A DNA stretch of 64,000 nt from Enoplolaimus lenunculus (Eukaryota; Nematoda; Enoplea; Enoplida; Thoracostomopsidae): the NCBI GenBank assembly GCA_030248215.1, contig JASANG010000688.1, forward strand, positions 1-64,000, given 5' to 3'. The translations under genes were made by a program, and so were the position numbers. Every line of letters begins with the position of its first letter. Positions within the stretch are counted from its first letter, which is position 1. Shown here piece by piece: positions 45,849 through 56,089 of this stretch. The notes under the pieces are model-generated. The model saw only the letters and a list, made by a program, of their open reading frames with translations, made no database searches and had not been told where the DNA came from.

Positions 45849-47039
45849 CGTAAAATCTATTGCTAAGCGATCAAAATTACTTTGTTTTAAATAGCATTGT
45901 CAAAATATTATAAATAATTAACAGAAATTCCAATAAGAGACAAGATCCATACCATTAACAAACAGCAAAAAATAGTAAAGAACACTTCATATCTTTTTAA
46001 CTGTAAAGATATAGACTCTTTCGTGTAGGCAAAGAGAAGGTTCACGTATCTATGATATAACCCGCGATTAGATTTGTAAATGGCCTAAGCCGTGGTTATT
46101 CATCATCAACAACCTTTTGTGTAGTTTCGGTTGCTATGGAAATCGAACAAAATGACTGATCTTAGGATTCTTTTGTCTCAACTATAGAATAGGGTTAATA
46201 GCTTTCAAGATCGGCGAAATTTAAAGTTATTTTTTAAATTTAGCAAGTCCATCTCGGCTATGGCGAATACAGTCCACCTCGGGCTTCGGTATTTTTCATG
46301 TCTGGTTCCCCCTTTATGGCCGATCCGAAAAAATAATATCTGTTTTTACGAAATCATTCTGGGTACTCGGTTTAGAAGATTACTACTGACTAATAAATAC
46401 TTGTATTGGCCATCTGAAATTGAGTTGATTAGGTTGGTCTCCTTCCGATTTAAACCACAGCACAGAAATTCTATTAAATGTCGCCCTTTTCTCGAGCTAT
46501 ATATTCATGAGATGTTTTACGTTCCGAGAAATAAGAACCACGTTGAAATATACTTACGTTTAATCGTACAAACATCATCCCTTGTTGCTTTTAGTCTAGC
46601 GGTGCTCCGCTTTTAACGAAAATCCAGAAATTTTTGACGAAGGGCGTCTGGCAAATGTTGTGAAACGCAATTTTCCTCATCAGCATATTTCTCATTTCCG
46701 GATGTCCTGATATCCGGATATCCGGTGACTGATAAAATTTACATTTTCGCAATTCAAACGGTCTGGTCAAAATGATTACTATCATTAGCTTAAAATAGTA
46801 TTTACCCTGTTCTGAAATCTTAATTTTTTTTAAGTTAATGCAGTCTAATAATTTAGGTTTTGTTTCCATGATTGCAATATTAGAGTCTAAAACTCAAACG
46901 ACAACCAAAGTCCAAAGCCCGTGTGTTACTCTAGATAATGTTCAGCGTAGAACTTGAGAGAACTCAATAATTTTCGTGCGAAATGTTTTTTATTTTAGTA
47001 GCGGTATTATTTTTGAGCCCATTGTTTAATTGGACTTCC

Positions 47040-47660
47040 TCAAATTATTGCAAAAACCGTTTAAAATCAACGGTTTTTAAGACGATACAAATCTTTCATT
47101 TAAGCATCATCCTCCAATCAGCTTACATTTTACTACAAAGCAAGCAGCGTTTAAAATAGCAAATGATTTTTAAGTATCGATATAACCTTGAATTACGACA
47201 AAAGTAGCGTTTAAAATAGCGTTTTATTTTTCACACCAACCGTTTCAGGTTGAATATCAACCTCAAATTATCACCAAAAAGCCGTATTGACACGTGCGCG
47301 GTTTTGCAGCAAAAACTTGCACGTGCAACTTGTATGTCTTTGAAGTACTTGCAGCTGAAAATTATTTACTGGAATTCATGATATTGAATTTAATTCGCAT
47401 CTGTGAACGCAGTCGCTTGAATTTCTGGCACCTTTCGTTTGATTGGTCAATCGGAACGTTCCTTTGAAAATACATGCGGCTGCAAGGATTTCGTGCAAGT
47501 TGCAGCTGCGATTTCTCGCTGCAAAAACTTGCAAGTGTGAATGGGGTTAAAGTGAAATTTTATTTTTTATACTATTTCTTTAATTTCAAGCAATTAAAAT
47601 AGCGTATTATTTTTGACATGATTTATTAGCGTTTGAATATAAGCCTCAAAACACCGCAAA
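47040..47660. repeat. Degenerate repeats related to the 3' end of the 48-50 kb ORF
   Basis: The word GCGTTTAAAATAGC(GT)TTTT recurs near 47150, 47207 and 48085, followed by similar flanks. A block at about 47595-47695 aligns with 48085-48180, including the last codons of the minus-strand ORF. A family P palindromic element is inserted at 47285-47552. Confidence 0.5.
47285..47552. repeat. Family P palindromic repeat
   Basis: TTGCAGCAAAAACTTGCACG on the left and CTGCAAAAACTTGCAAGTGT on the right as inverted ends; related to 13177-13294. Confidence 0.55.
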
Positions 47661-47716
47661 AACCAAAGTTAAATGCTGCTCATTGCCTGGAGTAACATTA
47701 TTTCAATGCATTATCC

Positions 47717-48008
47717 AGGTTATACTGCGCTCGCCAATGTCAAAAAAAAGTCCCATCACTTTAATACCTAGCTAATTTACGAGCACTCTCTAAAAATATG
47801 TCCAACATTTTAGAAATGCAAGAAAAAACACGTTGTCAAAATACCCTGCTATTTTTCGAACATGTCCCAGAAAAAAACTGCAAAAAAACAGCATACTAGC
47901 TAAATAGTGTGAAAATAATTACTTTTTGCAAGAAATAGCTGTAATCTTATTGCTACTTTCCAATAATAACATGGACTTTTTTCGACATTGGCGAGCGCAG
48001 TATAACCT
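47717..48008. mobile_element. MITE with perfect-looking long terminal inverted repeats
   Basis: Left end AGGTTATACTGCGCTCGCCA plus ATGTC; right end GACATTGGCGAGCGCAGTAT plus AACCT. About 292 bp, noncoding, well conserved ends imply recent activity. Confidence 0.85.
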
Positions 48009-48140
48009 TTATGGTTCATAAGGTTTGTTTTATTCTAGACGCGATCCGTTTAGTCTGAATGTAAACTTAAACTTGCAAACGAAGCGTTTAAAATACCGTT
48101 TTATTTTTGACTCGATTCATTCAATGTGACTATAACGCCA

Positions 48141-49859
48141 TTAAGTGACCGCAAAAGCTGAAGTCCAATATTGTTCGTTGCTTGGCGGAACATTGGGCAT
48201 TTTAGGCGTTTGAATTGTCGATTGAAACCGATACGATTTAATATATTTTCGAATTGAGCTCCGGCTATTTCCGGGCGTCAGAGGTGAGTTTCCAAGGCAC
48301 AACGGTGAATTTGGATGGAGCAAATTGGTGTTCAGAGCGCGTGCATAGTTGAATACTGCCTGTTCGCGGGTGACGTTTTGCTGTGAGCCGCTTGATTTGG
48401 CTGGACTCGGAGGAAATACAACTATTCGAACCGGACCGTACTGTTCGTTAATGATTGGTTCCGACTTTTTGTGTAATTTCCTTTGGATATTCGATTTTGA
48501 TCTTGATTTCCGTCTGTGTGTCTTTGCGTAGCTGGTGTTCTGTGGTATTTGCTGGTCATCGTCTGGGCTATTTGATGCTTGTTGACTTGAGGATGTATCC
48601 AGAGCTCGATCTTCGTCTAATATTTCGTCGTTGACTGAGGTGGTCGGTGTATCTTTTGATTCTGATTTCGATGGAGTTATTGGCGAATTTTGCTCCTTTT
48701 CCTCTTCAATTCGCATGACAACGTTTGCATCGACTCCATTTAGTTGTTGATTTTGGTCCAATGATGCGTTGGTCACATTTTCCTGATCGAAATTGCTGTT
48801 TACTTCAACTTTTTGCCCTTTTTCATTATTTTCATTCAGATCTTCCAGCTTTGGCGGGACTTCGTTGCACTTCGTTGTACCTTGACTTCGGTTTCTCTGC
48901 AGTAAGGTGTTGCTATCATCACTAACTTCAGTTGGCGTTCTAGTCCCATCTGTACATTGTCCGTTTATCATTTTTGGTTCACCAAAATTCGCCACATTAT
49001 TGGTCTGATTGACCTTCTTTCGCTTCCATTTTCTATGACCTAAGCTGTTCCCAGTAGGCGACTGGTTTGTCAAGTTAAACACGTTAGCTTGCTTAACCAC
49101 TCCGGTGGACCCAGAATTTTTTGGATTCGATTTATCGCCACGGACTCTTTGCCGGCTGTCCCGTGTTGCGCTTGCACTTCTCGGTGAACTTTTGCTTCGG
49201 GTTTTGGGTCGATTCGAAGATTGTTTAGCGCCAATCCTACCTAAATGCAGTTTATCAGATGACCCTATAAGTTCAGCAGAAATACCATTCCTTATAATAC
49301 AGTAGTCGCAACCCCCATACCCGTCAGTCTCTGAGGTACTTTCTAGGTCGATCAATGATTCTCTGTTTAAAACTGGCTCAGGAACAACTCGCGACAGACG
49401 GCTACGGGCTGAACGAACAAAAAGTCGATTACTATTACCATTATATGATCTATTCAGCAACCCATAAGGACGGTTAAAAACATTAAAACCATCTCTAAAC
49501 GGGGGCGAGCCAGAACCGGGACAGTCTCGGATCACAATTGACGGTAGTGAGCGTACTTCGCTAGGGGATCCGGGATGATGTGCCTGACAGCGTAGGTATG
49601 AAGTGTCGTAGGTATGATTTCGAATGACAGGCAGTTGACGAATTGACGATTTAGAGATAGGGGGTTCAGTAAGCGTATTATGCTGACGGGGTGCTCGGGA
49701 ACAAGTTGTGGTCTCGGTAGCATACCGAACTGACATATGGGTGGCTGCATTGCAATGGAGATGCGCTTCTTGAGGCAGGATGGCACTCAGAGAGCGCGAT
49801 AGTCTTTGAACTGGAACAGAGTCAGGCTTGACCCCGATGTGTTGTTTAGATTGACGCAT
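48141..49859 (-). CDS. 572-codon ORF for a disordered, low-complexity protein
   Basis: One uninterrupted frame from ATG at 49857-49859 to a stop at 48141-48143. The product is Ser/Asn/Gln/Arg-rich: an N-terminal SKQHIGVKPDSVPVQRLSRS, basic RPKTRSKSSPRSASATRDSR, an acidic Asn/Gln-rich middle (EDLNENNEKGQKVEVNSNFD), basic THRRKSRSKSNIQRKLHKKS, then GPVRIVVFPPSPAKSSG and SPLCLGNSPLTPGNSRSS. No folded domain or family was recognised. It lies upstream of the first mapped TOGARAM exon on the same strand, so it could be a 5' exon of that gene, but no donor with the needed two-base remainder is convincing. The last ~20 codons lie in repeat-related DNA, so the annotated stop may not be the real end. 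Confidence 0.7.
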   Translation of the reverse strand: MRQSKQHIGVKPDSVPVQRLSRSLSAILPQEAHLHCNAATHMSVRYATETTTCSRAPRQHNTLTEPPISKSSIRQLPVIRNHTYDTSYLRCQAHHPGSPSEVRSLPSIVIRDCPGSGSPPFRDGFNVFNRPYGLLNRSYNGNSNRLFVRSARSRLSRVVPEPVLNRESLIDLESTSETDGYGGCDYCIIRNGISAELIGSSDKLHLGRIGAKQSSNRPKTRSKSSPRSASATRDSRQRVRGDKSNPKNSGSTGVVKQANVFNLTNQSPTGNSLGHRKWKRKKVNQTNNVANFGEPKMINGQCTDGTRTPTEVSDDSNTLLQRNRSQGTTKCNEVPPKLEDLNENNEKGQKVEVNSNFDQENVTNASLDQNQQLNGVDANVVMRIEEEKEQNSPITPSKSESKDTPTTSVNDEILDEDRALDTSSSQQASNSPDDDQQIPQNTSYAKTHRRKSRSKSNIQRKLHKKSEPIINEQYGPVRIVVFPPSPAKSSGSQQNVTREQAVFNYARALNTNLLHPNSPLCLGNSPLTPGNSRSSIRKYIKSYRFQSTIQTPKMPNVPPSNEQYWTSAFAVT

Positions 49860-50699
49860 TATTACTATTTGAAGTTGATTTTGAAATGAAACTATGAAAT
49901 ACCATTTATTGGCTTGTGTAAATATTTAAAATTTTTAAAAATTTCGCAATGAACGAGTTTAAAGTTTAACGCAGAACCATACAGAGCCGGAGTCTTGTGG
50001 AGAAATTTGGCTTCGACAGTCGTGTTGTGTCTCAGTCGATGCAATAGTGTGTTTGACGCAAGTTTTAGCATAAAATACATTTGCTAAGTTAGCGAAAATA
50101 TTCATATTTCTAAATTTAAGTTACTGATAAGAATGACGCATTCTAAATTAATGCAATGCCATATTCATGACGTCATGAAAATTTTACTGCAATTATACTT
50201 GGGCAGGTAGCGGTAACGTTTTAAGCGAAATTGCATATGAGTTTTATTGACCATTATCGAACGTAAGTCGAGCCATATAGGGGAAACCCAGTATAAACAC
50301 ATTAAAAAACTATGCACATGTGAAAACGTAGAAGCGAAGCCGTTTCGCAGCCTTTGGCAATAAAAATGTTGACCGCATTCCGTGGAACATGCTGCTTTCG
50401 TGACCTACATTGTCTGGAGGGGTAATAAACTGCAATTTCTATTTGGATCTCAGAAATAGATAAAAGAAAAATAGAAACATGGAACTCTACAATGGGAAAA
50501 TACAAGGTATATATATTCCCTTCGAAATTGGCTGAAGACATGAGAAAAGTGAATGTTTTCACAAAATCTTGAAAATAATCGGCTTTTTACCTGCGGAAGG
50601 TGTTTAATCTCTCGCCGCCGGTCACGTCTGTTAGTAATAAAATACTTAAATTTTTATTTGCTGTTTTGTTTGTAGATTTTAAATATTGTTTGAAGCTGC

Positions 50700-51140
50700 G
50701 ACCCATGCAAACATTAGGGTCAGAACGTTTTTGTATAGGACTTGGGACTACAATAGGGTACGTTTAAGCTTTAGAATTTTTTTGCTTAGGCACAGGCTTA
50801 GGCTTGTGCTTAGGCTTAGGTCTGGTATAAGTTGAGTCTTATGCGTAGGCCTGGGCTCAGTCTTTAGGGGTATAAGTTGAGTCTTATGCGTAGGCCTGGG
50901 CTCAGTCTTTAGGGGTATAAGTTGAGTCTTATGCGTAGGCCTGGGCTCAGTCTTTAGGGGTATAAGTTGAGTCTTATGCGTAGGCCTGGGCTCAGTCTTT
51001 AGGGGTATAAGTTGAGTCTTATGCGTAGGCCTGGGCTCAGTCTTTAGGGGTATAAGTTGAGTCTTATGCGTAGGCCTGGGCTCAGGCTTTACGCTTAGGC
51101 TTGATAACAATCTGTTTATTCTACTGTTACGGCCCTGACG
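50700..51140 (+). repeat. Family A MITE expanded by six 45-bp tandem repeats
   Basis: Left GGGTCAGAACGTTTTTGTAT and right CTACTGTTACGGCCCTG ends. Between them GTATAAGTTGAGTCTTATGC recurs at 50825, 50870, 50915, 50960, 51005 and 51050 (period 45). Copies are nearly identical, so the expansion is recent. As 45 is a multiple of three, a minus-strand ORF with a 15-residue repeat results, probably by chance. Confidence 0.92.
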
Positions 51141-51805
51141 TCAAGCGTGGAACACGACAAATGAAGTGGACACATACGGCCTTGACGGCCGAGCGCAAAT
51201 AATTTCTTACAAAATTCAGTAAAATATGAGAAAGCTTCATCTAAAAAATTTTGCGTTATTCATAATCTCAAGAATGCCGTGAATTCGTTATATAACTAAT
51301 TTTGTTATTTTTTAAATTGCTTCGCTTGATCTAAAGTCTTAGCTCTTAAATTTAGGCAGTAGTAAAACTGCAACACGCTATTGGGTGAGTTCCAAGTATA
51401 ACATCCTGCTAATTTCTTCCCATATTATGCATTTGTAACGAGTATCTTGCTGCGAACCTGATTACAAATCTCAATACTTGCGGCTATAAAGCATCAACAA
51501 AAAAACCGCTGAACCTCTGAGTATAATGAAACTTGAAATGTCGTCGTGTTTACACGGCTTTATAGGATAAACCGCAAAGGTTTATAGCTCGAACAGGCTT
51601 CACAACTGATTTTAGGAACGAAGACAGAATTTTGATTTAGACGGGTATATAAAACAACGAAATCTTCTTTGCCAGCAGTCGTAGCGACAAAAATAAAGTT
51701 TTTGAGTTTTAGGATGCAGCAGTAAATTCTAAGGCATTTACACAGTATATGTGCCAATTTTTATCGTCCATCCGTATCCAATCACTCGCATACAAAGGCT
51801 TGCTG

Positions 51806-52400
51806 TTTGTAGTGCTCATCTCGGTGGGACCTCCATGTTATACCCCTCTTCAAAGTTTTTGGCCCTTTCTGTTATTCTCCCAGCCCGTGTGTGCCCAAAA
51901 TGGTTTATTTTGAAAGTTTTTGCATATTTGAGCTTTTCATGACCTCCCCTAATCATTTCATGCTAAATTTGAATTTTTGAAAAATTTGAGTTTTTAAGGT
52001 CCCAGGGTCCCCGTTCGGGAACAAAAAAATTTTGTGAAGAAGTTTAACAATTTATGTATCATTTGATACCGCTTTCAGACCTGAGGCGAATGCTGTCAAT
52101 TTTCCGCAATCGACAGACTATTGATTAACGATGTATTGTCAAATAACTGATTTGGCGCGCTGCCAACGATTTGGGACGGCGCCAAATCAGTTATTGAACT
52201 ATAATTCGTTAACAAATCGTATAATTACAAAAATTTAACACCATTGAGACCTTGGGACCTCAAAAATCGAATTTTTCTGAAATTCAAATTTAGTCGAGGA
52301 ATGATCAGGGGAGGTCATGAAAAGCTAAATATACAAAAAAATTCAAAATCGAACGATTTATGGGTGGCTGGAGAGGGCATAACGGGACCGAAATTTTCCC
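51806..52400. repeat. Large inverted-repeat element (about 200-bp arms)
   Basis: The left arm (AGCTTTTCATGACCTCCCCT, AATTTGAATTTTTGAAAAAT, AAGGTCCCAGGGTC) is the complement of the right arm (GACCTTGGGACCTCAAAAAT, AGGGGAGGTCATGAAAAGCT). The centre at 52135-52195 is itself a hairpin: AACTGATTTGGCGC and GCGCCAAATCAGTT. One arm recurs at 37690-37830. Confidence 0.75.
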
Positions 52401-52859
52401 AAAATTAAGATCGCGCCCGGAATTAAGCCTGCCGGATCCGAAATGAATGCATTCAGGGTCGTGTTCAGATAGAAAGCGAGAGAGCCTGCTCCTCCCAATC
52501 CGAATGCAATTCTCTTAAATTATGTCACCTTTAGCGCCTCCATGGGAACTCACACCAACGGAACCCTTACAAAATTTTTAATTAAGGATTTTGTCATCAA
52601 ACTTAAATTTGTCCGAATAAATATCGCTCGACTTCTCGCTCGCGAAATTCTTTCACTATTTTTTCCTGCTGTAATCCTTAGTTGATCGGATGTACTCTTT
52701 TAATATCTATCGTCCATGAAGCAAGAAACGTTTTCCGACTGTTGCATAGAAGTTTAATCATGAAATTACGACTGGGCTCTCGGTCGCTTCGCCCATGAAT
52801 TCTTCAACTTTGAAGCAAACGGTTCCACCCGATCGACGTCACCGCATGTATGTTTCGAT

Positions 52860-52975
52860 AGGGGTTGGTGGCTTCCCGTCTTCCGGCTTCACGCTCGCTT
52901 TGCTCGCGAGTTTGGGGGCCCCCACCATAAAATTTGAGGGGAGCTCCCACCCCTGCCTGCTTCGGCACTGAACTC
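52860..52975. repeat. Family O GC-rich fragment
   Basis: CTCGCTTTGCTCGCGAGTTT and GGGGGCCCCCACCATAAAAT match the insert at 15304-15512. Confidence 0.5.
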
Positions 52976-53316
52976 GGGTAAACCCGACAATCTTGGGTCG
53001 ATGTTTTCATCCCTATACGCATCACGTGCGCTAAAATAGCTAATCCCGACAGTGAAGCAGTTATTCCCGAAAATTTTGTGTAAACCCAACATCCCAATAA
53101 AAAGATCAAACGGCACGATTTATGAACAAACGCGAGCGGTACAATAATGGAAAACCACATCAGCAAACATCAACAATTTTCTTCAACAACGTAATAACAA
53201 GGGCACAACCTGCTTTGGCTACAGTTCAGTTAAAACTAGCTCATTGCAATACAGTCACATAATTTTGCAACATTCCTCTTAAACTGCATAAGTTATTTCG
53301 CGGTTTGGAAGATGCT

Positions 53317-53407
53317 ATGCTTCGCCAAATGTGGAACCCAGTTGTTAGGAAAAATGTCTTTGCCGCTCCAGCCATTATTCGTACATCTGGCAAACGATAT
53401 CTCAGAG
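53317..53407 (+). CDS. Possible first exon of a mitochondrial protein
   Basis: The ATG at 53317 opens 30 codons reading MLRQMWNPVVRKNVFAAPAI then IRTSGKRYLR: Arg/Lys-rich, no acidic residue, amphipathic, as in mitochondrial targeting presequences. Donor CTCAGAG|GTAGTA leaves one base. No second exon was identified downstream, so the protein is unknown and the call is tentative. Confidence 0.33.
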
Positions 53408-53634
53408 GTAGTAGATCCTCGATTTGCTTGCTTACCCGCATTTCCGGGAAATTAACGACGGGCGGTATAAAATGTCACTGCCTGCATTACAACAAGCAAT
53501 TATTGAATGATTTGTTCCTTTTTTCTGTGGAACTAAGTGTGACACTCATGTTATATTTTTTCGCAACAAATTTTGAGACTTTGTCAGGAAAACATGCAAC
53601 ACCAGTTCCATTGATATTTATAGTTACACCATTT

Positions 53635-53753
53635 CCTGACTAGACTAACTCCGTTAGAATGGCCAATTTCCGTGGAGTCTTGTATTACAAACGGGGTTAT
53701 TTTTACTATTCTGCACGGAAATTGGCTAGCCTAACGAGGTTAGTCTAGTCGGG
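53635..53753. mobile_element. 119-bp palindromic MITE (CCTGACTAGACTAAC ends)
   Basis: Inverted ends CCTGACTAGACTAACTCCGT and ACGAGGTTAGTCTAGTCGGG, with a second paired block CCAATTTCCGTG / CACGGAAATTGG; loop of about 35 bp. Confidence 0.82.
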
Positions 53754-54154
53754 AAATTAATGTAGCTCTAACGAGGCTAGAGTGGACGGTTTTTGGAATC
53801 TAGGGGAAATTACTGGAGAGTCGATGTATTGTGGCCTTATGGATAGACTAAACAGAATCTAGGCATAAGTTCCAAAGAGATTTCGGATCAGGCTACTTCA
53901 ATTAAAACATATAATTTGTGTCGTAATTGCATTGTTGCATAAAATCGGTGTTATAGCAGTATTGAGGTGGGGCAATAAACAGATGTGTGGCGCAGTTACT
54001 AAATAAGAGCGATAAGCATACATCGGAATAGAACTGAACGGAGTTGTGGTTTGGGGGCTATAAAACCAGTAAATCACGAACTTCTCACAACGTGTATATT
54101 ATGTCGCAGCGGAAATTGCAACGTGGAAAATTTTGGCCATGCGTTGTAGATCAG

Positions 54155-54330
54155 GGCCGCAACAGTGGTATATAGGTTAGTATATAAATAAGCATAGGGC
54201 TCAGTGTAAAGATAGGCCTACAACTAAGCCCAAGCCTAAGCCTAAACAGAATTTTAGATTAAATTAACGTTACTTTATTGCAGTCCAGTAAAAATAACGT
54301 CCGCCCTCATCTACACATTTGCAAAAAAAT
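54155..54330 (-). repeat. Family A MITE, reverse copy
   Basis: AGGGCCGCAACAGTGGTATA left end, AAGCCCAAGCCTAAGCCTAA array, TTATTGCAGTCCAGTAAAAA and a CTCATCTACACATTTGC right end. Confidence 0.65.
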
Positions 54331-55140
54331 TTGAATAAATATCAAACAACTGTTATTTAAGATGTGCTAATCAATGTTTAGCTTAGGAAGTTTCGAACCA
54401 GCCGAACTTGTAAAAACGATTGTTTCCTTCATGGCGCATGTACGCAATCCTTTTTTTATTGCATGGACAACAAATTTTTCCCCTTCAACTTTCTAACGAT
54501 CTGTTTAAGTGCTGTCCGAAAATGCGTTTATATAATTTTTAAACTGGGAAACCGACCGTATTATTTGTGAAACGCTCTTTGCGTTTTTTGTCTATATAAC
54601 CTATTCACGCCAAATCTAAAGTTTCCAATCTAAAATAAGTAGATTTGTGTTGCATTTTTACAAAATATTTTTTAAACAACATATATCATGAGCAATTTTA
54701 GCTTAAAATTTGTTGCCGCCGAATCAGAGTGTAACTCATGCGGAAAGCATTTAACGTGTAATATTGTAATCCATTAGTGGAATACGAAATATAGTTTTCA
54801 ATATGATGATTTATTAAACCTGTAAACGCCTGTTTGCAAGCTTGGCAAAATAGTTTTTCATTTGATAGTTTTTTCTAATTTACACTCCTTTGCATCTCAT
54901 TTCCTTCTGCTCATGAAAGTTAACCCTAGATAATGACTGGAGTAATAAAATAGACTGAGGAGTAAGCTTAAACTGATGCTACGCTAAGGTTTAGCCCCGG
55001 TTAAAGTTCTGACTGAACCTAAGTGAAGGCGTAGTATAATAACAAACAGTAGTGTAGTGGGGAACTGTTGCCTTCTATTTAATTAATATTAGTGTAAGGA
55101 AAAACTAAATAAATCTCCGATTTTTCATTTGTTTTAACCA

Positions 55141-55372
55141 CAGTACTGTAAATTTCAGTGAGTTGATTTTAACACAGGATGAGTTGAATCCACTCAGAAG
55201 TCTGAGCTCTGAGTTAGGTCTTTCACAACTCACAATTCTGTATTGATTAAACACATTCTGAATTAACAAATCCAGTAATATGGAATTCACTCAACTCAGA
55301 CTGTATTAATGCTTGCTCGTGCTAACTCAGAAATAGCCAGTAAAGACTAATTCGTTCACTGCACTGTAAATT
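55141..55372. mobile_element. Family D MITE, first of a tandem pair
   Basis: Ends of the CACTGTAAATTCCAGTGAG type around GAGTTGAATC(C)ACTCAG words, immediately followed by a second copy. Confidence 0.65.
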
Positions 55373-55606
55373 CCAGTGAGTTGATTTCAACTCAGACTGA
55401 GTTGAATCGCTCAGTCTGAGTTAGGACTATCAGAACTCATAATTCTGAGTTGATATGACAAATTCTGATACAATTAATCAACTTTCCCGGAATTAAAACA
55501 ACTCAGAGTGAGAATCAACTCAACTCAGAATGAACTATAAATTGCTTTTTTAACTCAGAAATCTCATTGGAATGTTTATTTATCAACTCACTGGAATTCG
55601 CAGTGA
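55373..55606. mobile_element. Family D MITE, second of a tandem pair
   Basis: ACTGTAAATTCCAGTGAGTT at the left and CAACTCACTGGAATTCGCAG at the right as inverted ends. It ends about 95 bp upstream of the start codon at 55702, so it may lie in that gene's promoter or 5' UTR. Confidence 0.75.
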
Positions 55607-55701
55607 ATGTTTTTATTTCTTATACTGAAGTAGCTAAGTATATAATTGTAGATAAAAAATATTGTTCAGTAAGTAGTAGAAAATATTTGAACAAGGCAAA
55701 A

Positions 55702-55894
55702 ATGGTTGTTCAATCGGCGATCGCGTTTATCACCGTGGTGGTGGTGGTTTGTCAACAGGTAACGTCCGAAAACCAACGGGCTGTCCCCATTGAAAAGGTG
55801 GAATGTTCGTCAAACAGCGATTGTGGACCAGGAAACTGTGCGTACAAATTAACAATCGATAAAGTGATCGTTAATGGCACACTTAAATTGAGAA
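55702..55894 (+). CDS. Secreted cysteine-rich protein, exon 1 (signal peptide)
   Basis: The ATG at 55702 opens MVVQSAIAFITVVVVVCQQV, a clear signal peptide with likely cleavage after TSE or nearby. It is followed by VECSSNSDCGPGNCAYKLTI and DKVIVNGTLKLR. The donor GAGA|AGTACG is read as A|GTACGT at 55895, leaving one base. Another donor at 55904 (TTT|GTAAGA) would join exon 2 in a different frame, giving a non-Cys-rich tail; the cysteine pattern favours the first. Cysteine spacing CX5CX4C resembles the start of EB/EGF-like secreted modules. Confidence 0.78.
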
Positions 55895-55952
55895 GTACGT
55901 TTGTAAGATCATTTTCTATTTTGACTTAAACAGTTTTATGCGTTTATTTATA

Positions 55953-56089
55953 AGGCCCATGTAAAGATCTGGGGCGGAACGGTTTTCTGTGGGACTGCAA
56001 TTGAGTAAGCTTCTTTAGGCTTAGGCTTAGGCGTAGGCTTAGGAATATGCTTATAATACTGTTCCGCCCCTGTTCTTTACATTGGCCAT
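55953..56089 (+). repeat. Family A MITE, short intact copy (intronic)
   Basis: The best reference copy: GGCCCATGTAAAGATCTGGG at the left, CCGCCCCTGTTCTTTACATT then GGCC at the right, one short array CTTAGGCTTAGGCGTAGGCT and GGAATATGCTTATAATACTG. It lies wholly inside the intron of the secreted-protein gene. Confidence 0.9.

Noticed and set aside
50748-51110. 120-codon minus-strand ORF with a 15-residue repeat
   Set aside because: It is the translation of the 45-bp tandem repeat inside a MITE; the period is a multiple of three, so openness is expected without coding.
52804-53166. 120-codon minus-strand ORF
   Set aside because: Overlaps a family O repeat fragment and has no splice or family support.
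54689-54776. 29-codon ORF with a CXXC pair (ECNSCGKHLTC)
   Set aside because: Too short, no splice support and no recognisable family.
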